Source: Zarea fungicola
Lineage: Eukaryota; Ascomycota; Sordariomycetes; Hypocreales; Cordycipitaceae
Reading direction: 5' to 3'
Length of the DNA: 64,000 bases
NCBI GenBank assembly: GCA_900169235.1
Contig: FWCC01000179.1
Span: forward strand, 372,001 to 436,000
The notes under the pieces are model-generated. The model ran no database searches. It was not told the DNA's origin and was given only the letters and a program-made list of their open reading frames with translations. This document shows positions 21,736 through 33,967 of this stretch, in pieces. The translations under genes were made by a program, and so were the position numbers. Within the stretch, counting starts at the first letter, position 1. The number at the start of each line of letters is the position of its first letter.

Positions 21736-24700
21736 ATGGGGTTTATTGGAATCTATCGAGCCCTCTTCGACTACCAGCCACAAGCTGACGGTGAGCTCTC
21801 AATCAGCGAAGGTGATCTGCTTTATATCATCGAGAAGAACGAAGATGATGGCTGGTGGAAGGCAAAGAAGAAAGCAGGCACTGACGATGAGGATGAGCCT
21901 ACGGGCCTCATCCCTCACAACTATGTCGAGATGGTATGAACTGGTCGAGCTAATTCCACTTTGCGATAAATCTTTTACCAGAGCAGCTAGTTCTAATTTT
22001 TGATGCTCCCAAAGGTCCCTGCAGTCAGCCAAGCTCGCGCGATTTACGAATATACTCGCCAAACGGACGAAGAGCTCTCCTTCCATGAAGACGCTGTGCT
22101 CGACGTGTTCGATACCTCTGATCCAGACTGGATTCTTGTTGGCCTGGACGATGACTACGGATTCGTCCCCGCTAACTATATAGACATGGACGCCGGAGAA
22201 GTTGCTGATGATGCGCATTCTCAAGCGCCTCCTCCGGCGCTCCCGACGCGGCCTCGCTCTGTCGCATTTGAACAGAACCCCGCGCAGGATGCTGCCACTC
22301 CGACAGCGACACCTACAGGAACAGCCGCCTCTGCATTAGCTGGCGTTCTACAGGGACGTGCTGCCTCCGCAAAGCCCGCAACGCCACCTCCTCAAGCAAT
22401 GCGGGAATCACAAGTACCTTCCGACGAAGAATCTGTGAAATCTCCCGCTCTACCTTCCCGACCAAGACCAACACATGCCCACAGCAACTCAGACGATTAC
22501 GGAATGCCTGACCCGAATGAGCGACCTGACGCAGTGCAGCCTCACCGATCGCCGGGCGGATTTCATATGTACAATATCAGTGAGATGGTGTCTGTAATGG
22601 GCAAAAGAAAGAAGATGCCGACTACTTTAGGTATTAACCTAGGAACCGGCATGATTCTCATCGCGCCCGAGCGAGCACAAGATGAGCCGCCTCAGGAATG
22701 GAGTGCGGAAAAGATGACGCACTACTCTCGTGAAGGGAAGCATGTCTTCATGGAATTAGTTCGCCCCAGTAAGAGTATCGACTTCCACGCTGGTGCCAAG
22801 GGAACCGCAGAAGAGATCGTTTCAGCATTGGGTGAAATGGCTGGTGCCGTGCGAGCTGAGGGGCTAAAAGAAGTTATCTTAGCTGGAACTCAACGCTATC
22901 ACCGTAAAGGGAAAGTTCTATACGACTTTATGGCTCAAGGGCAAGATGAGGTCACCGTTGCGGCTGGTGATGAAGTCATTATTCTGGATGACTCGAAGAG
23001 CGAAGAATGGTGGCAACTTCGACGACTCAAGAATGGCAAAGAGGGTGTTGTGCCGAGTAGCTACATTGAAATTATCGGCGCTGTGACACCTCCCCCTCAC
23101 GAAACCAGCTCTCACGGGGGCATGTCTTCTGTTGAGCAAAACCGCATGGAGGAGATCAGACTCACCAAAGAGGCCCTCAAGGCCAGTAAAGAACCGCAGC
23201 AGGTAAGACCTTGAACAAAACAGAGGGTTATATCAGTCAGCAGTCGAACTAACTTTTACATGCAGCGCAACCGTCGTGAGAATGGACGCAGCGAAAATGG
23301 AAGCTCATCCAAGAGCAAGTCGAGTCAGTTTCAAGCTTTACTCGCGCTATTCGAGCTGTTACTTACAAATTTAACTTGTAGAACCCGATGCAGGCAAACT
23401 CCGAACCTGGACAGATCGTTCTAAGTCCTTCAGCGTGGATGCACAATTTCTTGGTTTGCGGGACGGCAAGATTCATTTGCATAAAATGAACGGAGTAAAG
23501 ATTGCAGTCCCAATAGCGAAAATGTCGCGAGAGGATTTAGAATATGTCGAGAATCTGACGGGTATTTCACTAGAGGATGAAAAACCTCTCGCTGACGTAA
23601 AGCGTTCGAAATCTATGAGCCGGCCAGCCGAGCCGTCGGGTGCAACAGTCGAGCGAACCAAGAAACCGGAATACGATTGGTTCCAGTTCTTCCTTTCTTG
23701 CGATGTTCCCGTTGGTCTCTGCGAACGCTATGCTCAAGCATTTATCCGGGATTCAATGGACGAGAGTGTACTGCCTGATGTTAACGCTGTTATCCTCCGA
23801 ACTCTTGGCATCCGAGAAGGTGACATAATCAAGATTATGCGGAGTTTAGATACGAAGTTTGGTCGGGAACGAAGTACTGCCGACGGCGAAGGCAACAGTG
23901 GAGGGCTGTTTTCTGGCCCTGGAGGCACGTTGCGGAACAACACTCGCAAGGGTCGTCCTGCCCCGGTAGTCCAGACAAGTGATGTCGTGGATGCCATGAC
24001 CCTTTCAAAGGACTCAGAAGGTAGTGGAGCAGCTAATGCTGACGGCAGCCCCGTTCCAAAGCAAGGAGAGGCTTCATCGGGTGGCTTTGACGATGATGCT
24101 TGGGAGGTAAAGCCCAGCAAACAGCAGCAGCCTGAGAAGGATTCCAAGGCTACCGAGCCTGCGGCTGCTCCTGTGGCTGCTCCTGTTCCCCCGCCGGCGA
24201 TTCCAACATTGACAGGCTCTATGAAAGACCTATCTATGCTCACCGCACCATTGGAGCCGACTAAAATAGAGCCCGTGAAGACGCCAGACAATATTACAGC
24301 AGTAGCCGCACCTGCCGCAGCTATGCCGCAACCTCAGGCAATGCCCGGAGCCAGCCCGTCGTTTTTCTCGTCCGTCCCAGCCTCGCAATCAGGTGGTCCT
24401 GCATCACCGAAATCCCTTGCCCGTCAACGGCCGACCCCTACGATGCCCGCGGGTCAGGGCTCTCTGGCACCACCGCCTCAACGACCAATCTCTGCTCCTC
24501 AACATCAGAGTGCTTTTGCGACTCCTGTACTATCAGCCCAGATGACGGGCCTTGTCCAGGGGCAGGTTGCCCCGCCTGGGCAAAGCCTCAATGACATCAC
24601 GCAGGCACGACTCCAGCAGCAGTATACTGCCCAAATGCACCAGATGCAGGCATTGCAACCGGCCATGACAGGCTATGCTAACATCCAGGGGGGCATGATG

Positions 24701-25178
24701 CCATATCAAACTGGGTCCCAATTTATGCAGCCAATGTATACAGGTGCTCCAATTCAGAGTCCCTTCCAAGACTCGGGTGTGGCTACTCAATTCTCGCCAC
24801 TGCAGCCGCAACATACGGCATATCCTCCGCAGTTCCAACCACAGTCAGCCTTCGGCCAGGCTAACCAAGGTAATGTTAACAGCTTTTTGCCTCCTACATT
24901 GGAGCCGCAACGAACCGGAATGGCCCCAGTGCAGCAGCCGCAGGCTACAGGATTTAATTCCTTTAATCCGCATCCATCGCCGCAACCTCTCCAACCTCAA
25001 CAAACGGGACCGCCACCACCTGTACGCTTTGGCGTTACTGATGCCAAAAGGCTTACTGTCCAGCCAACAGGGCGCCGGGCGAATCTTTCCCAAGCAAGTA
25101 AGTTAGCTGTATCCGATTACGGCCGCCTATTTGAAACTCACATGTATCGCAGCGCCGCAAAACCCTTTTGGTTTTTAA
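21736..25178 (+). CDS. SLA1: Sla1, actin patch/endocytosis adaptor
   Basis: Five exons: 21736-21933, 22015-23202, 23266-23323, 23382-25097, 25153-25178, 1061 residues. Exon 3 uses a GTCAGT donor; the 26-nt last exon restores the Sla1 C-terminus TPQNPFGF. Sla1 links cargo, clathrin and the Las17-Pan1-End3 machinery at cortical actin patches. Domains in order are SH3-1 (about 3-66, ALFDYQPQADGELSI), SH3-2 (about 70-125), a Pro-rich linker, and SH3-3 (about 365-420, VLYDFMAQGQDEV). Then come SHD1 (about 486-545, RTWTDRSKSFSVDAQFLG), which binds the NPFxD cargo signal, and a SAM-like SHD2. A Pro/Gln-rich tail carries many repeats ending in TG (PQQTG, PQATG, PYQTG), the type phosphorylated by Ark1/Prk1 kinases in yeast. 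Assignment is firm. Confidence 0.95.
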
Positions 25179-25594
25179 GGATCTAGCCTGGAACGAAATA
25201 GGCCCACCTTTCACACTGGCTACATTCTCACTGGCCTGTCAAATACCTGAGCTAGAAACATTCTGGAATAACTTAGGACCAATAGCCTTAGAAAGCAGCT
25301 CTTAATGTAATCTATATTTTCTATGTATATGGGGAATTTGTCTGGGAAGTACAGAAACCCGAGTGGCCTGTATTTAGCAGACAATGTTGCTAGAATTTAT
25401 TCATTTTTATCGAGTCAATGCGTAATTCGAAGAAAAAGAATGCAGGAGCGTAGAAGTCAACAGACGCGGCACATGTACACCTCATCTCGATGTGAACTTG
25501 TTGCATCTGTACTCAAAGAGTTGACACCATTCCCAGGCAGTAAATTCTTCCATGTGCATAGTTGGTATCACCAAAGTTAGCGCAGAGTCGGTGA
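25179..25594. other. Convergent 3' intergenic region
   Basis: Lies between the convergent ends of SLA1 and the TLC-domain gene. No feature beyond 3' flanks was seen. Confidence 0.5.
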
Positions 25595-26631
25595 CTAGGC
25601 ACGTCGGGAGCGAGCTTTAGACTGTGGTGACATCGCAGATGCGTTGGCAGATTGGCTTTTCTCGGCCTTTATAGCGGGCTGCTCCTGACCATGTTTGATT
25701 TTAGGTGAGGCAACAAATCTCTTTCGCACAGCGCGAACCATCATGAAAAACCAGTAAAAGTTCAAGAAGGTAAGTGTAGCGTTGCTTGCAATGTACGCAA
25801 ATGAGAGCCACTTTGGAATATATGTTTGCGTCGTTACGTATGTAAACACTCCTTTGCCTGGCGACGAGGGATTCTTGCCGCTAAGGGCGAAGATGTCGCT
25901 AAATACTCTGTAACTTTGGTAGGGTCCATAGACAAGGCGACTGGCAAAGAAAGTGAAGAGCAGTGCGAAGCCGTTATAAAGTTGAAGATTAGATCCGGTC
26001 ATGTTAACCTTATCCATAAACCAATGGATATTCAGGAAAGGCGTGGAGAGCTCAAAGAGGATGAAGTTGCATCCGTAGTAGTTGACAAATGGTTTCTGCC
26101 AAGTATGGTAAGCAAGTGTTCTACAGAGCAATTGGTTTGAGCACATACGAATCCCAAACTAAAGACAGTCAACGCGGAGATGGCATGAGCCAGGGTGCCA
26201 ATGCCGAAAACATCCAAATTGATCGAGGTTACAATCAAATCCCACACAAAATAGCCCACAGCCATCGATTGGAGAAGAGCCGGGGCTCCAGAATAGCCCC
26301 AAATACGACCTTCTCTGTCCATGGTGCTGCGCTCAACATCAACCCACTTGATCCACAGGGCAAGTCCATTGATGAAGAGACTCTGTACCATTGACACAAC
26401 ATGGGCGTCCCAGTTCAGTCGTTTCTTGCGAGAGAGGTTGGAGTAATGTTGTGGCGCAATTAGTCGTGAAACAATTGGCGATATGGGATAGAAGACGACA
26501 GAATAGAGCAGCGCGGCGAACACAACCTCGTGGATATGCAGTGGAAGCGTTACCAAGTCAAGGCGACGAGACAGGGGACGAACCAGATCTGACAGCCAAG
26601 GGATCGGCTTGATAAAGAAGGGATCCTTCAT
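25595..26631 (-). CDS. TLC-domain membrane protein
   Basis: Two exons: 26631-26149 and 26095-25595, 327 residues; GTATGT donor and GGCAG acceptor, phase 0. The protein has seven or so hydrophobic segments in the TRAM-LAG1-CLN8 (TLC) arrangement. Blocks include RLNWDAHVVSMVQS, GYFVWDLIVTS, the junction-spanning FKPFVNYYGCNFILFE, and STPFLNIHWFMDK. It resembles TLCD4/TMEM56-like proteins more than ceramide synthases, as the Lag1 HH motif is not apparent. A lipid sensing, transfer or membrane-fluidity role is inference from the superfamily. The C-terminus is basic and Ser-rich (KARSRRA) and probably cytosolic. It is divergent from COG8, about 1.4 kb away. Confidence 0.85.
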
Positions 26632-27999
26632 CTTGACGTATGTCAGGTACGAGTTCTTTCTCCAGATTTTCCACGAAGAACAGTGTAGAAGATGGAGAAC
26701 AAACCTCAGCTCAGGTGGGTAGTGCGGCTAAATATAAGAATGGCAGCGCCGCGGCTGAGATCGATTGCGGCTCACTGAGTTAAGTTGCAGCAGACAACCA
26801 AAATTGGTGGGCCGAGGTGGTGGGCTGTCAAGAACCGTTGGGGGTGCTCACGTGGGCATGGTCATCAGATGTCGCACCATGATACACAAAATATTAACTG
26901 CTTCACAGTCTCTGGCACAAGACTTCGTCAGGAGGAAACTCTTGCTCCTTCATTTCTCAAATAGAAATTATGAATTCATCTGACAGTCTAGTCTCCTGCT
27001 TGTGTGTACTTCTGAGGCGTGCAAACCGACTCAGGCGCTAATAAATGTCCAAGACCGAAAACCAAAAGCGATAGAAAAGAAAGCTTTGCGGAGTGAAAAT
27101 TCCTATAGTCTGCAAGGTTAAAATGATAAATTCAGACAACAGCCATAATCCTAGACAGGATGAAGTTCAACGCGAGTGTCTCTTCAACTCTAATCCTGCA
27201 AAGGTGACGCTGCTAGCGTGCAACTGGAGCTGAACGTCCGCTTTAGCACCCAGTTTAGAGAGTCTCCTGGTCGACGTGGAAGTTGTTTTATTTATTATGT
27301 ATAAATGTACGATTAAAAAGTTACAAAGTCCACGAGTTTCTCAACTAGCTACACACTGCCCGGAACGTACCCTGTAAAATAAATAACGAAACAAAACGTC
27401 ATAATAACGAGAAACCCGAGACGGAAGAGGAAACAGGAAAGGGGGGGGATCGCTGATTTTTGTTCCCACTATAGATAGATCTTGTGTGTTTGGATTTATT
27501 AGAAGTTTAGCTGTGAATTCACAATATTTCCATTTTCCCTGGTGTTAAATCTTCGAGCAAGCGAAGAGCATGCAAGTGGCGCAGATACTCTTAGCTATCG
27601 CAGGGATGTTCACGCTTTACAGGGTCCAATGTTGTGCTAAGAAGCTTCAGGGGCTCCCTTGTGAGCGGCGTGAGAACTCTGGATCTTATGTGATAGAAAA
27701 AGAGGAAGAATAAGGAGAAAGGAAATGGAATGGCAAGCAGGGGACAGGAACATGCTGCATAAAGATAATAACCTGGAAACAAATTCGTACCGCCTACATA
27801 TATTAGAACTCTAAGGTACATGATATTATTAGGAGGTACCTCAAGGTAAATACTTGTTCATATCTAGCAGTGCTCCTGAAGGTGGGGTCGTGGCGTTTGC
27901 TAGCTAGCGACTCCAATGCCGTTCACGGACCTCACACCACAACCAGAACGTCGACTTCACACCAAACACGGGAATTGATCACAGTGCAGAGTTGCTGTC
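26632..27999. other. Intergenic between divergent TLC gene and COG8
   Basis: About 1.4 kb with AT-rich patches and short frames only. A G-run lies near 27440. No tRNA or repeat was noticed. Confidence 0.45.
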
Positions 28000-29250
28000 A
28001 TGGCGGAGGCACTTAGAGACCTGCTTGGTTATGGAGCGGACTCAGAAGCTGGAGATCTCGAGTATCTTGAATATCTCGCGGATCTCTCACTTGAGTCGGT
28101 GCTCACATCGGAACCACAGAAGCTAGCCCAAAGCTCACAATCTACGTTGCGCTCTGTGCAGGCTCTCTCTAAACGATCTCATAAGCATATGGTCGACTCA
28201 GCAATCGGGCATGCATCTTTACCTGAAACGATACGAAGCCTCGACCTGAAGGCGCGTGAACTCACAGCTGCAGTCCCCCAGCTCGATGCTCAGGCCGAGC
28301 ACTTTTCTACAGCATTCAGCAAATCTGGCGATAGCCAGATTCTGGCTCGACGAAAGGAGGCTCTTCACCTGCTTGACAATTCTGAGCGCGTTGTTGACCT
28401 TCTAGAATTACCTTCTCTTCTCATATCTGCTGTCAGTGCCAGTCCTTTGGGCTACTCAACGAGTCTTGATCTGTACGGCCATATTCGAAGGCTGTCGTCC
28501 CTCTATCCAGACTCAGAAATTGTAAGATCTGTGCTCCTGCAGGCTGACGATGCGATTCGTCAACTTGCCATTGATCTCATTGGCTCCTTGACCGCTCCAA
28601 ACCTGAAGCTCGCTGCCGCGTTACGCACCCTGGGCTGGCTAAAGCGTCTTGTTTCGGAGCTGGTTCCGGATATGCCTGCGGAGGATTCTCTGCCTGCTGT
28701 GTTTCTTATTTGTCGCTTTTCGAATCTTATTACAACACTGGAGGCGTTGAATCCTCTGCGAGAGCTAGCTGATGAGGAACGTGAGCGTCAGCATTCCGCG
28801 GGGCAGTTTTGGTCCGGCGGCCAGCAAACAGAACGCTTCCTAAAGAGGTTCATCGAAGTTTTCCGAGAGCATAGCTTCAACATTATATCAATATCAAAAA
28901 ACGCAGGCGGTGGTGCAACCGCAGATGCAAGCCCGGGTGCAGACGGCCTGGGCAACCTCCCTGCCGCTCTGTCAGCCTTTCCTCTGCACCTGGTTGGCAT
29001 GCTGCTTGAAACTTTGCGTATATACCTACCCGTGGTTAAGGATCAAGCGTCCCGAGAAAGCATCCTTACACAAGTCTTATATTGTTCGGGAAGTCTTGGT
29101 AGACTTGGTGCGGATTTCGGTATGCTTCTGCCATCCATTGGAGTGACTGAATGGCCGGATCTCGTCAAGCGACACCGATTGCTAGCCGGCCGCCTGGAAT
29201 CAGTCATTGCCGATTACAAGGCACCGTCTTTGGCGGGTGCGTCGGCCTAG
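28000..29250 (+). CDS. COG8: Conserved oligomeric Golgi complex subunit 8
   Basis: Single exon, 416 residues, starting at the first ATG. COG8 (Dor1 family) belongs to lobe B of the COG tether for retrograde intra-Golgi vesicles. The N-terminus has the Dor1-type layout: YLEYLADLSLESV, then EPQKLAQSSQ, followed by long helices. LELPSLLISAVSA and GYSTSLDLYGHIRRLSSLYP are internal family-like blocks, and FWSGGQQTERFLKRF is a later one. The length is in the range of fungal COG8, shorter than metazoan forms. No membrane segment is present, as expected for a peripheral subunit. It is followed at about 180 nt by the HEM25 start on the same strand. Confidence 0.88.
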   Translation: MAEALRDLLGYGADSEAGDLEYLEYLADLSLESVLTSEPQKLAQSSQSTLRSVQALSKRSHKHMVDSAIGHASLPETIRSLDLKARELTAAVPQLDAQAEHFSTAFSKSGDSQILARRKEALHLLDNSERVVDLLELPSLLISAVSASPLGYSTSLDLYGHIRRLSSLYPDSEIVRSVLLQADDAIRQLAIDLIGSLTAPNLKLAAALRTLGWLKRLVSELVPDMPAEDSLPAVFLICRFSNLITTLEALNPLRELADEERERQHSAGQFWSGGQQTERFLKRFIEVFREHSFNIISISKNAGGGATADASPGADGLGNLPAALSAFPLHLVGMLLETLRIYLPVVKDQASRESILTQVLYCSGSLGRLGADFGMLLPSIGVTEWPDLVKRHRLLAGRLESVIADYKAPSLAGASA

Positions 29251-29431
29251 GCCGCCAAAAATGTGGGTCTGTGCCATGACGCTGCTGAAATCGGACATCA
29301 GGGAACCAGAATTATGATTTCAGCTACACTTATTACCTTCCATAAAGAGCACACTAAACTGCGCGAGGAACACCCCAATCGCTATTCATTATCAATATAT
29401 TTAAGCATAATATACGCGGGAGTCATTGATT

Positions 29432-30431
29432 ATGAGTCAAGTAGCAAGCGCAGGTGATGCGCCAAAACCGTCCAAGTCTGGTAAGCTTCCCATGCCTCCT
29501 ATATGCGCAGCAATATTCTGACGAGTCGCGTACAGCCCGCCATTTCATTTCTGGCTTGGGCTCTGGCATGTCTACCGCGGTAATATTACAACCTCTTGAT
29601 CTATTGAAAACCAGAGTACAGCAATCAGGTCAATCTTCATTATACAAGTCTTGGCTTGAGTTACGACGGTCCCCAAATCAGCTTCGTTCTCTATGGAGAG
29701 GTACTCTTCCGTCTGCGCTACGCACAGGGTTCGGTTCTGCAATCTACTTCTCCTCCCTCAATTCTCTTCGTCAGTATCTCGCTCGGGCAAACGCTGCCGG
29801 CATCAGCTCTAGCGCGATGACCGGATCGACAGCGTTACCCAAGCTCTCCAACACGGCCAACCTGCTCTCTGGTGCTGCCGCACGAACGTTTGCGGGCTTT
29901 ATTCTCATGCCGCTCACTGTTATCAAAGTGCGGTTTGAGTCTAACTTATACTCATACCCGACGCTTTTCAGCGCAGTCAGGGATATCCAACGACATGAGG
30001 GCATTCGCGGTTTCTTCTCAGGTTTTGGAGCCACAGCCATTCGTGATGCGCCATACGCCGGCCTGTATGTACTATTCTATGAGCTTCTTAAGTCGCAACT
30101 GGGGAGCCTTGTTCACAGGAACTCAGCATCAAACGACAATGTGGTCATGGGTACTCCGCTAGCGAGCTCCATCAACTTTGGCTCGGCAATACTGGCTGGT
30201 GCAGCATGTTCCGCCGTCTCGAATCCTTTTGACGCAGTCAAGACACGCATACAGCTTCAGCCGCGACGTTATCACAACATGTTGCAAGCATGGTACAAGA
30301 TGATTACCGAAGACGGCTTCAGGTCCCTTTGGAGCGGTTTGGGTTTACGCATGGGACGTAAGGCTCTCAGCTCGGCGCTGGCATGGACATTGTACGAGGA
30401 ACTGATTCGGAGATATGGATCATCATTGTAA
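29432..30431 (+). CDS. HEM25: Mitochondrial glycine carrier (SLC25A38/HEM25)
   Basis: Two exons: 29432-29480 and 29536-30431, 314 residues; GTAAGC donor and TACAG acceptor in phase 1. A member of the mitochondrial carrier family with three repeats, each with the Px[D/E]xx[K/R] signature: [22 protein letters not shown] and [12 protein letters not shown]. The opening block [20 protein letters not shown] and the [13 protein letters not shown] stretch point to the SLC25A38/Hem25 subfamily. That subfamily imports glycine into the matrix for the first step of haem synthesis. It converges with the RS-rich gene; the stop codons are only about 150 nt apart. Confidence 0.92.
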
Positions 30432-30583
30432 TATAGAAACTGATATACGCAGTAAACCAAAAAACACAAACAAAAATAGACAGGAAATCTCGCCTCGGAA
30501 CATAATTCATAATCGTGCTTTCATAGTACGACGCAGGGCAAATTCGGGCGTGTTACAATCTTGGCCCTCGCTGTCGATCTCCA

Positions 30584-31770
30584 TCATGGTCGACCTCCTG
30601 CAACCCACATCATTAGCGGAGAAGGCGACTTACTCCTCTTGCGTTCCTTTTTACGGACGACAAGCTCAATGTCGCTCTTGTGACGGTGGTGGTGTCTCTT
30701 ATCCTCTATAATCAGGCGCTTCTCACGAATATATTTGGTATGCTTCCAGAAATGAGTCTGCTCCCACTCGGGTACAGGACGCTTAATAATGACATATCCA
30801 TTGGGATCCTAACCACAAATTAGCACTGACATTCATGAGCAACCTACGGTTTGTATTCAGTGGCACTCACGGCAGTGTCAAGGTCAAAGTCGACCTCGAA
30901 CGTTCTCAGGGTCTCGATAGACAGGTGCTTGCGCGGCATGCGTGTGTAAGTCGCACGCTCGTTTTTGGGCTCTGGAACCTTTTCCTTTTTGAGGATCGCA
31001 TTGATGGCATGTTCATCTAAACCAGAGGCAAGCAGCTGCTCCTGTAGGCGCCTTTGGTATTCCTTCTCGGCAGCCTTCTTGCGCTTATCTTCTTCTTCGC
31101 GTCGCTCGGCTTCCTCTTTTTTGTATTTTTCAACGGCAGCCTTGGCTTCTTTATCACGGACATCTTTCTCGGCCTGAGCACGCTCCTCGTCGCGCAGGCG
31201 CTTGAGTTCGATCTCACGCTTAATGCGCTTCTCTTCCTCAGCCTGTTCCTCGCGGCGCCGGATTGCATCCAACTCTTCCTTGGCTCGTCGCAGTTCCTCG
31301 GAGCCCTGTCGCTCCTTGCTAGCACGACGCTTTTCTTTGTCACGGACTTGGTCAAGGCGAAGTCTCTCTAACTCACGGCGGTCTACCTCGAGCTGCCAGT
31401 CTTCTTTACTCATGTATTGGTTTGGCACGCGCGAGCGCGATCGGGAACGAGATCGAGATCGGGAGTATGAGCTGCGGCGTCGAGTGCGACGTCTTCGAGA
31501 AGATCCCTCGTAAGTGTCATCATCCGACATGTCATTGTAGATTTTGTTCTGGATAATGACCGGGCCAGCAGGCTGTGGTGGGCTTCTCTCGCGGGAGCGG
31601 TCACGAGAGCGGCTTCGTGCGACAACGCGCATGCCTTGCTCAGGAACCAGGTAGGACGGAGGGTAATAAGGCCGCGGCGCGGTGCTAACATATCGTACTG
31701 GCTGGTCAGGCGAGTGGCGGCGACGGATATGGACGTCCAGGTCGTCCTCCTCATAAGAATATTGGCTCAT
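30584..31770 (-). CDS. RS-rich coiled-coil protein, unknown function
   Basis: Two exons: 31770-30871 and 30808-30584, 374 residues; GTGAGT donor and GTTAG acceptor, phase 0. The N-terminus is acidic then basic, with an Arg-Ser alternating run (SRSRSRSRSRSR) and further RS dipeptides. A long charged coiled coil follows, dense in Glu, Lys and Arg (about residues 125-265). The last part is folded-looking and Trp-containing, with GYVIIKRPVPEWEQTHFW and KYIREKRLIIEDKRHHH. The short basic tail contains SKSPSP. RS content suggests association with splicing or nuclear RNA proteins, but this is inference. I recognise it as the kind of conserved protein found across filamentous ascomycetes without a named function. 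No signal peptide or membrane segment. Confidence 0.8.
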
Positions 31771-33002
31771 GACAGACAGGGATTCTTGGGGGTAGAGCTA
31801 GGGGTTGCAGTTTCGATGCAGTTATTTCCTGGCTGGGATATCTATCGTCTTTGATTTAGTAATGAAGCCAGACAAGCTGAGGGTGGGAAAGAAGGAGAAT
31901 TTATTACCACCGTGCCTGCGTCGCAGTAGGGCTGGCACTCAGCGGCTGAAGCGGGGTGGTTAGCAACCCCCGCCACCGTAATCAGCACCAACGAGGCTAG
32001 CTCTTACCAACAAGGGTAGGATTATCATCGGCTCTGAAACGAGTTCTGAAATGAAGGAGAAATTTACTGGCAGCTATACTGTATTTGCACTTATTTCTTG
32101 TATTCTTAGAAAAGCGGCTTGGTGTTTGATGAAGCGCTTGGTGGGGGGCTACGCGAGCCTGGCTGAGGCCGCTGCGGCCACACCATCCCACTCAGCCGAT
32201 AGCAGGTCAGCGGCTGCGGTCCCATAATACTACTAGTACGTCAATCTTGTCTGTCAGGAGAAGATGGAACATGGTAATGAGCTTGCACTTGGTTCTGTTT
32301 GGTTTACTTGCCGAAGCGCGTGGAATTCACTGGCCCTGCAGCTATGCTCATGCCAAAGCGTTCTGGGAGGCGGAATGCCATGGGGAGAAGAGCGTGGGTT
32401 CCGATCATACTCAAGTCGCTGGTTAAGACCGAGTATGCATTTCTGTACCTACTTATTACAAACTGATTTAGAGCTGCATAAGACATAAAAGCCAATAAAC
32501 TGGAAGAAAGCGCGCTCGGAACGCCGTTGAGGTGTGCCGTGGCACCGCACCGACGGATGATTTGATGTTGTCTCTGGCAAACAAGTGCGGCGTTTAGGAC
32601 GATCAGAATCTATCACTTTTAATCCTTTACATTATGGTATCCATTTATTGGCTCGTCTCATACTCATTGCTAGTGCAGCGCTTAACTTTACTCATGCATG
32701 GATGGTTGCTTCCGGGGCAGGGGTGCTTTGCGCCTCCGATTGTACCTAGTCGAACTGAGCATTATTGCGGGGAGGGAAATGTACAAAAAGGTTGCGACCA
32801 CTCGCGTTCGCTGCCGACGCTGCCACGAGACAGAGCAGAAAAGTCGGCGCGAAGCAGCCATTTCTTCTATTTTTTGGCTCTAACGTCCATTATCTAGTCG
32901 GATGCGTGCTCGTTCGTCTGTTTTGTGGACTTGGCATGCGAGTGAACGCCAGGTATGTGATGGTGAGCTTTTAGCACCTCCATCTGTTTGACGCCTTCAT
33001 AA
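31771..33002. other. Intergenic, about 1.2 kb
   Basis: No gene was supported; several frames of 60-87 codons overlap on both strands without recognisable content. The region holds the RS-gene promoter and the prefoldin 3' flank. Confidence 0.45.
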
Positions 33003-33463
33003 TCATGCATTGCGGAGCATCTTCTCGATGTGTTCACGGCTATTCTTGTGTGTAGTTTCAAGGTATACTAGGCGTTGTCCCAGTTTCTCGACCTCGCTGT
33101 CCAGATCCTTTGTTTGGCTCTCTAGCTTCTGTGTCATTTCGGTGACAGGCAGGGCAGCGAACCTACATTTGCGATTAGTATGTTGGCAATAATTTGCAGA
33201 CTGAGACTGTGTACTGACATCTTCCCAACGCCTTCATATACAACTGTGTCAGTTGGCAGTCCGCTGAGCTCGCTTAATGTGAGCTTCACCAGGCGCTGCT
33301 CCCTCTGCTTGCCCGTTATTTGGGTTCGTGCGATTCCGATCTGTTGTTGTGCGGCGGCGGCCTGCGCCTCTATCTCGCGGGCGAGCTACATCTCCAGTCA
33401 GCGAGGTTCATCGACTTTTTGTGCCATGCATACCTTTTGAAGAGCCTCGTTTGATATCGACAT
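33003..33463 (-). CDS. PFD1: Prefoldin subunit 1 (beta type)
   Basis: Three exons: 33463-33434 (30 nt), 33385-33219, 33162-33003, 118 residues. Exon 2 ends at a GTCAGT donor, and the following intron has a TACTAAT branch point. Prefoldin is the hexameric co-chaperone that passes nascent actin and tubulin to the chaperonin. The product is a small coiled-coil protein. MSISNEALQKLAREIE opens the first helix, the beta hairpin region includes VVYEGVGKMFAALPV, and LESQTKDLDSEVEKLGQR and REHIEKMLRNA form the second helix. Length and layout match prefoldin 1. No single ORF covers it, so it is easily missed. Confidence 0.9.
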
Positions 33464-33967
33464 CTTCTTTGTGCTGTTGATTAATAAAGGGTGGCCGAGG
33501 CGACCAGCCCGGTTCCGCTTTGCAGCTCTCTCCCTTTTATAGCCCCAATGTGGGGTGTCAATGAACATCCATCTTACCCTATAGCTAGATAGGCACTGTG
33601 ATGAGTGACCGGTTCGTACTCACGCTACAGTTATGAGAGGTAATTATCCTCAACTTTGATGCTCGCTTTAGCATGAATGCCTGAAATTTTGCTATATTTG
33701 GCGCAACGGAATGAGGTTCGTTGCATGCACTCGGTTTTCTGCTGGCGGTCTCCCATATTTTGCAGTCCATCTGCAGCAGATGGCGTGCATGCGGGTTGTC
33801 GATGCATTGTGCCACTACTGCTCTTGATTTACATTGCACTGGTCTCCTCGCTGCGATTTCCGATGTACCATGGAACGTGGCATAGAGCGACGAAGGACAA
33901 GGCCTTGTTGCACTCCTGAAACCGCCTTGCCTCCGCTTCCAGACAATACCGATGCAGCCCGCACTGA
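33464..33967. other. Intergenic between prefoldin 1 and ceramidase
   Basis: About 500 bases with no recognisable feature; it should contain the prefoldin promoter and ceramidase terminator. Confidence 0.45.

Noticed and set aside
21302..22003. 233-codon plus-strand frame overlapping the SLA1 start
   Set aside because: Out of phase with the SH3-encoding frame and without protein-like motifs; leader and overlap by chance.
24744..25106. Alternate-frame ORFs in the SLA1 C-terminal repeat region
   Set aside because: Low-complexity codon bias opens other frames; the TG-repeat frame is the real one.
31054..31513. Plus-strand frames of about 105 codons antisense to the RS-rich gene
   Set aside because: Mirror of the biased Arg/Glu/Ser codons in the coding strand.
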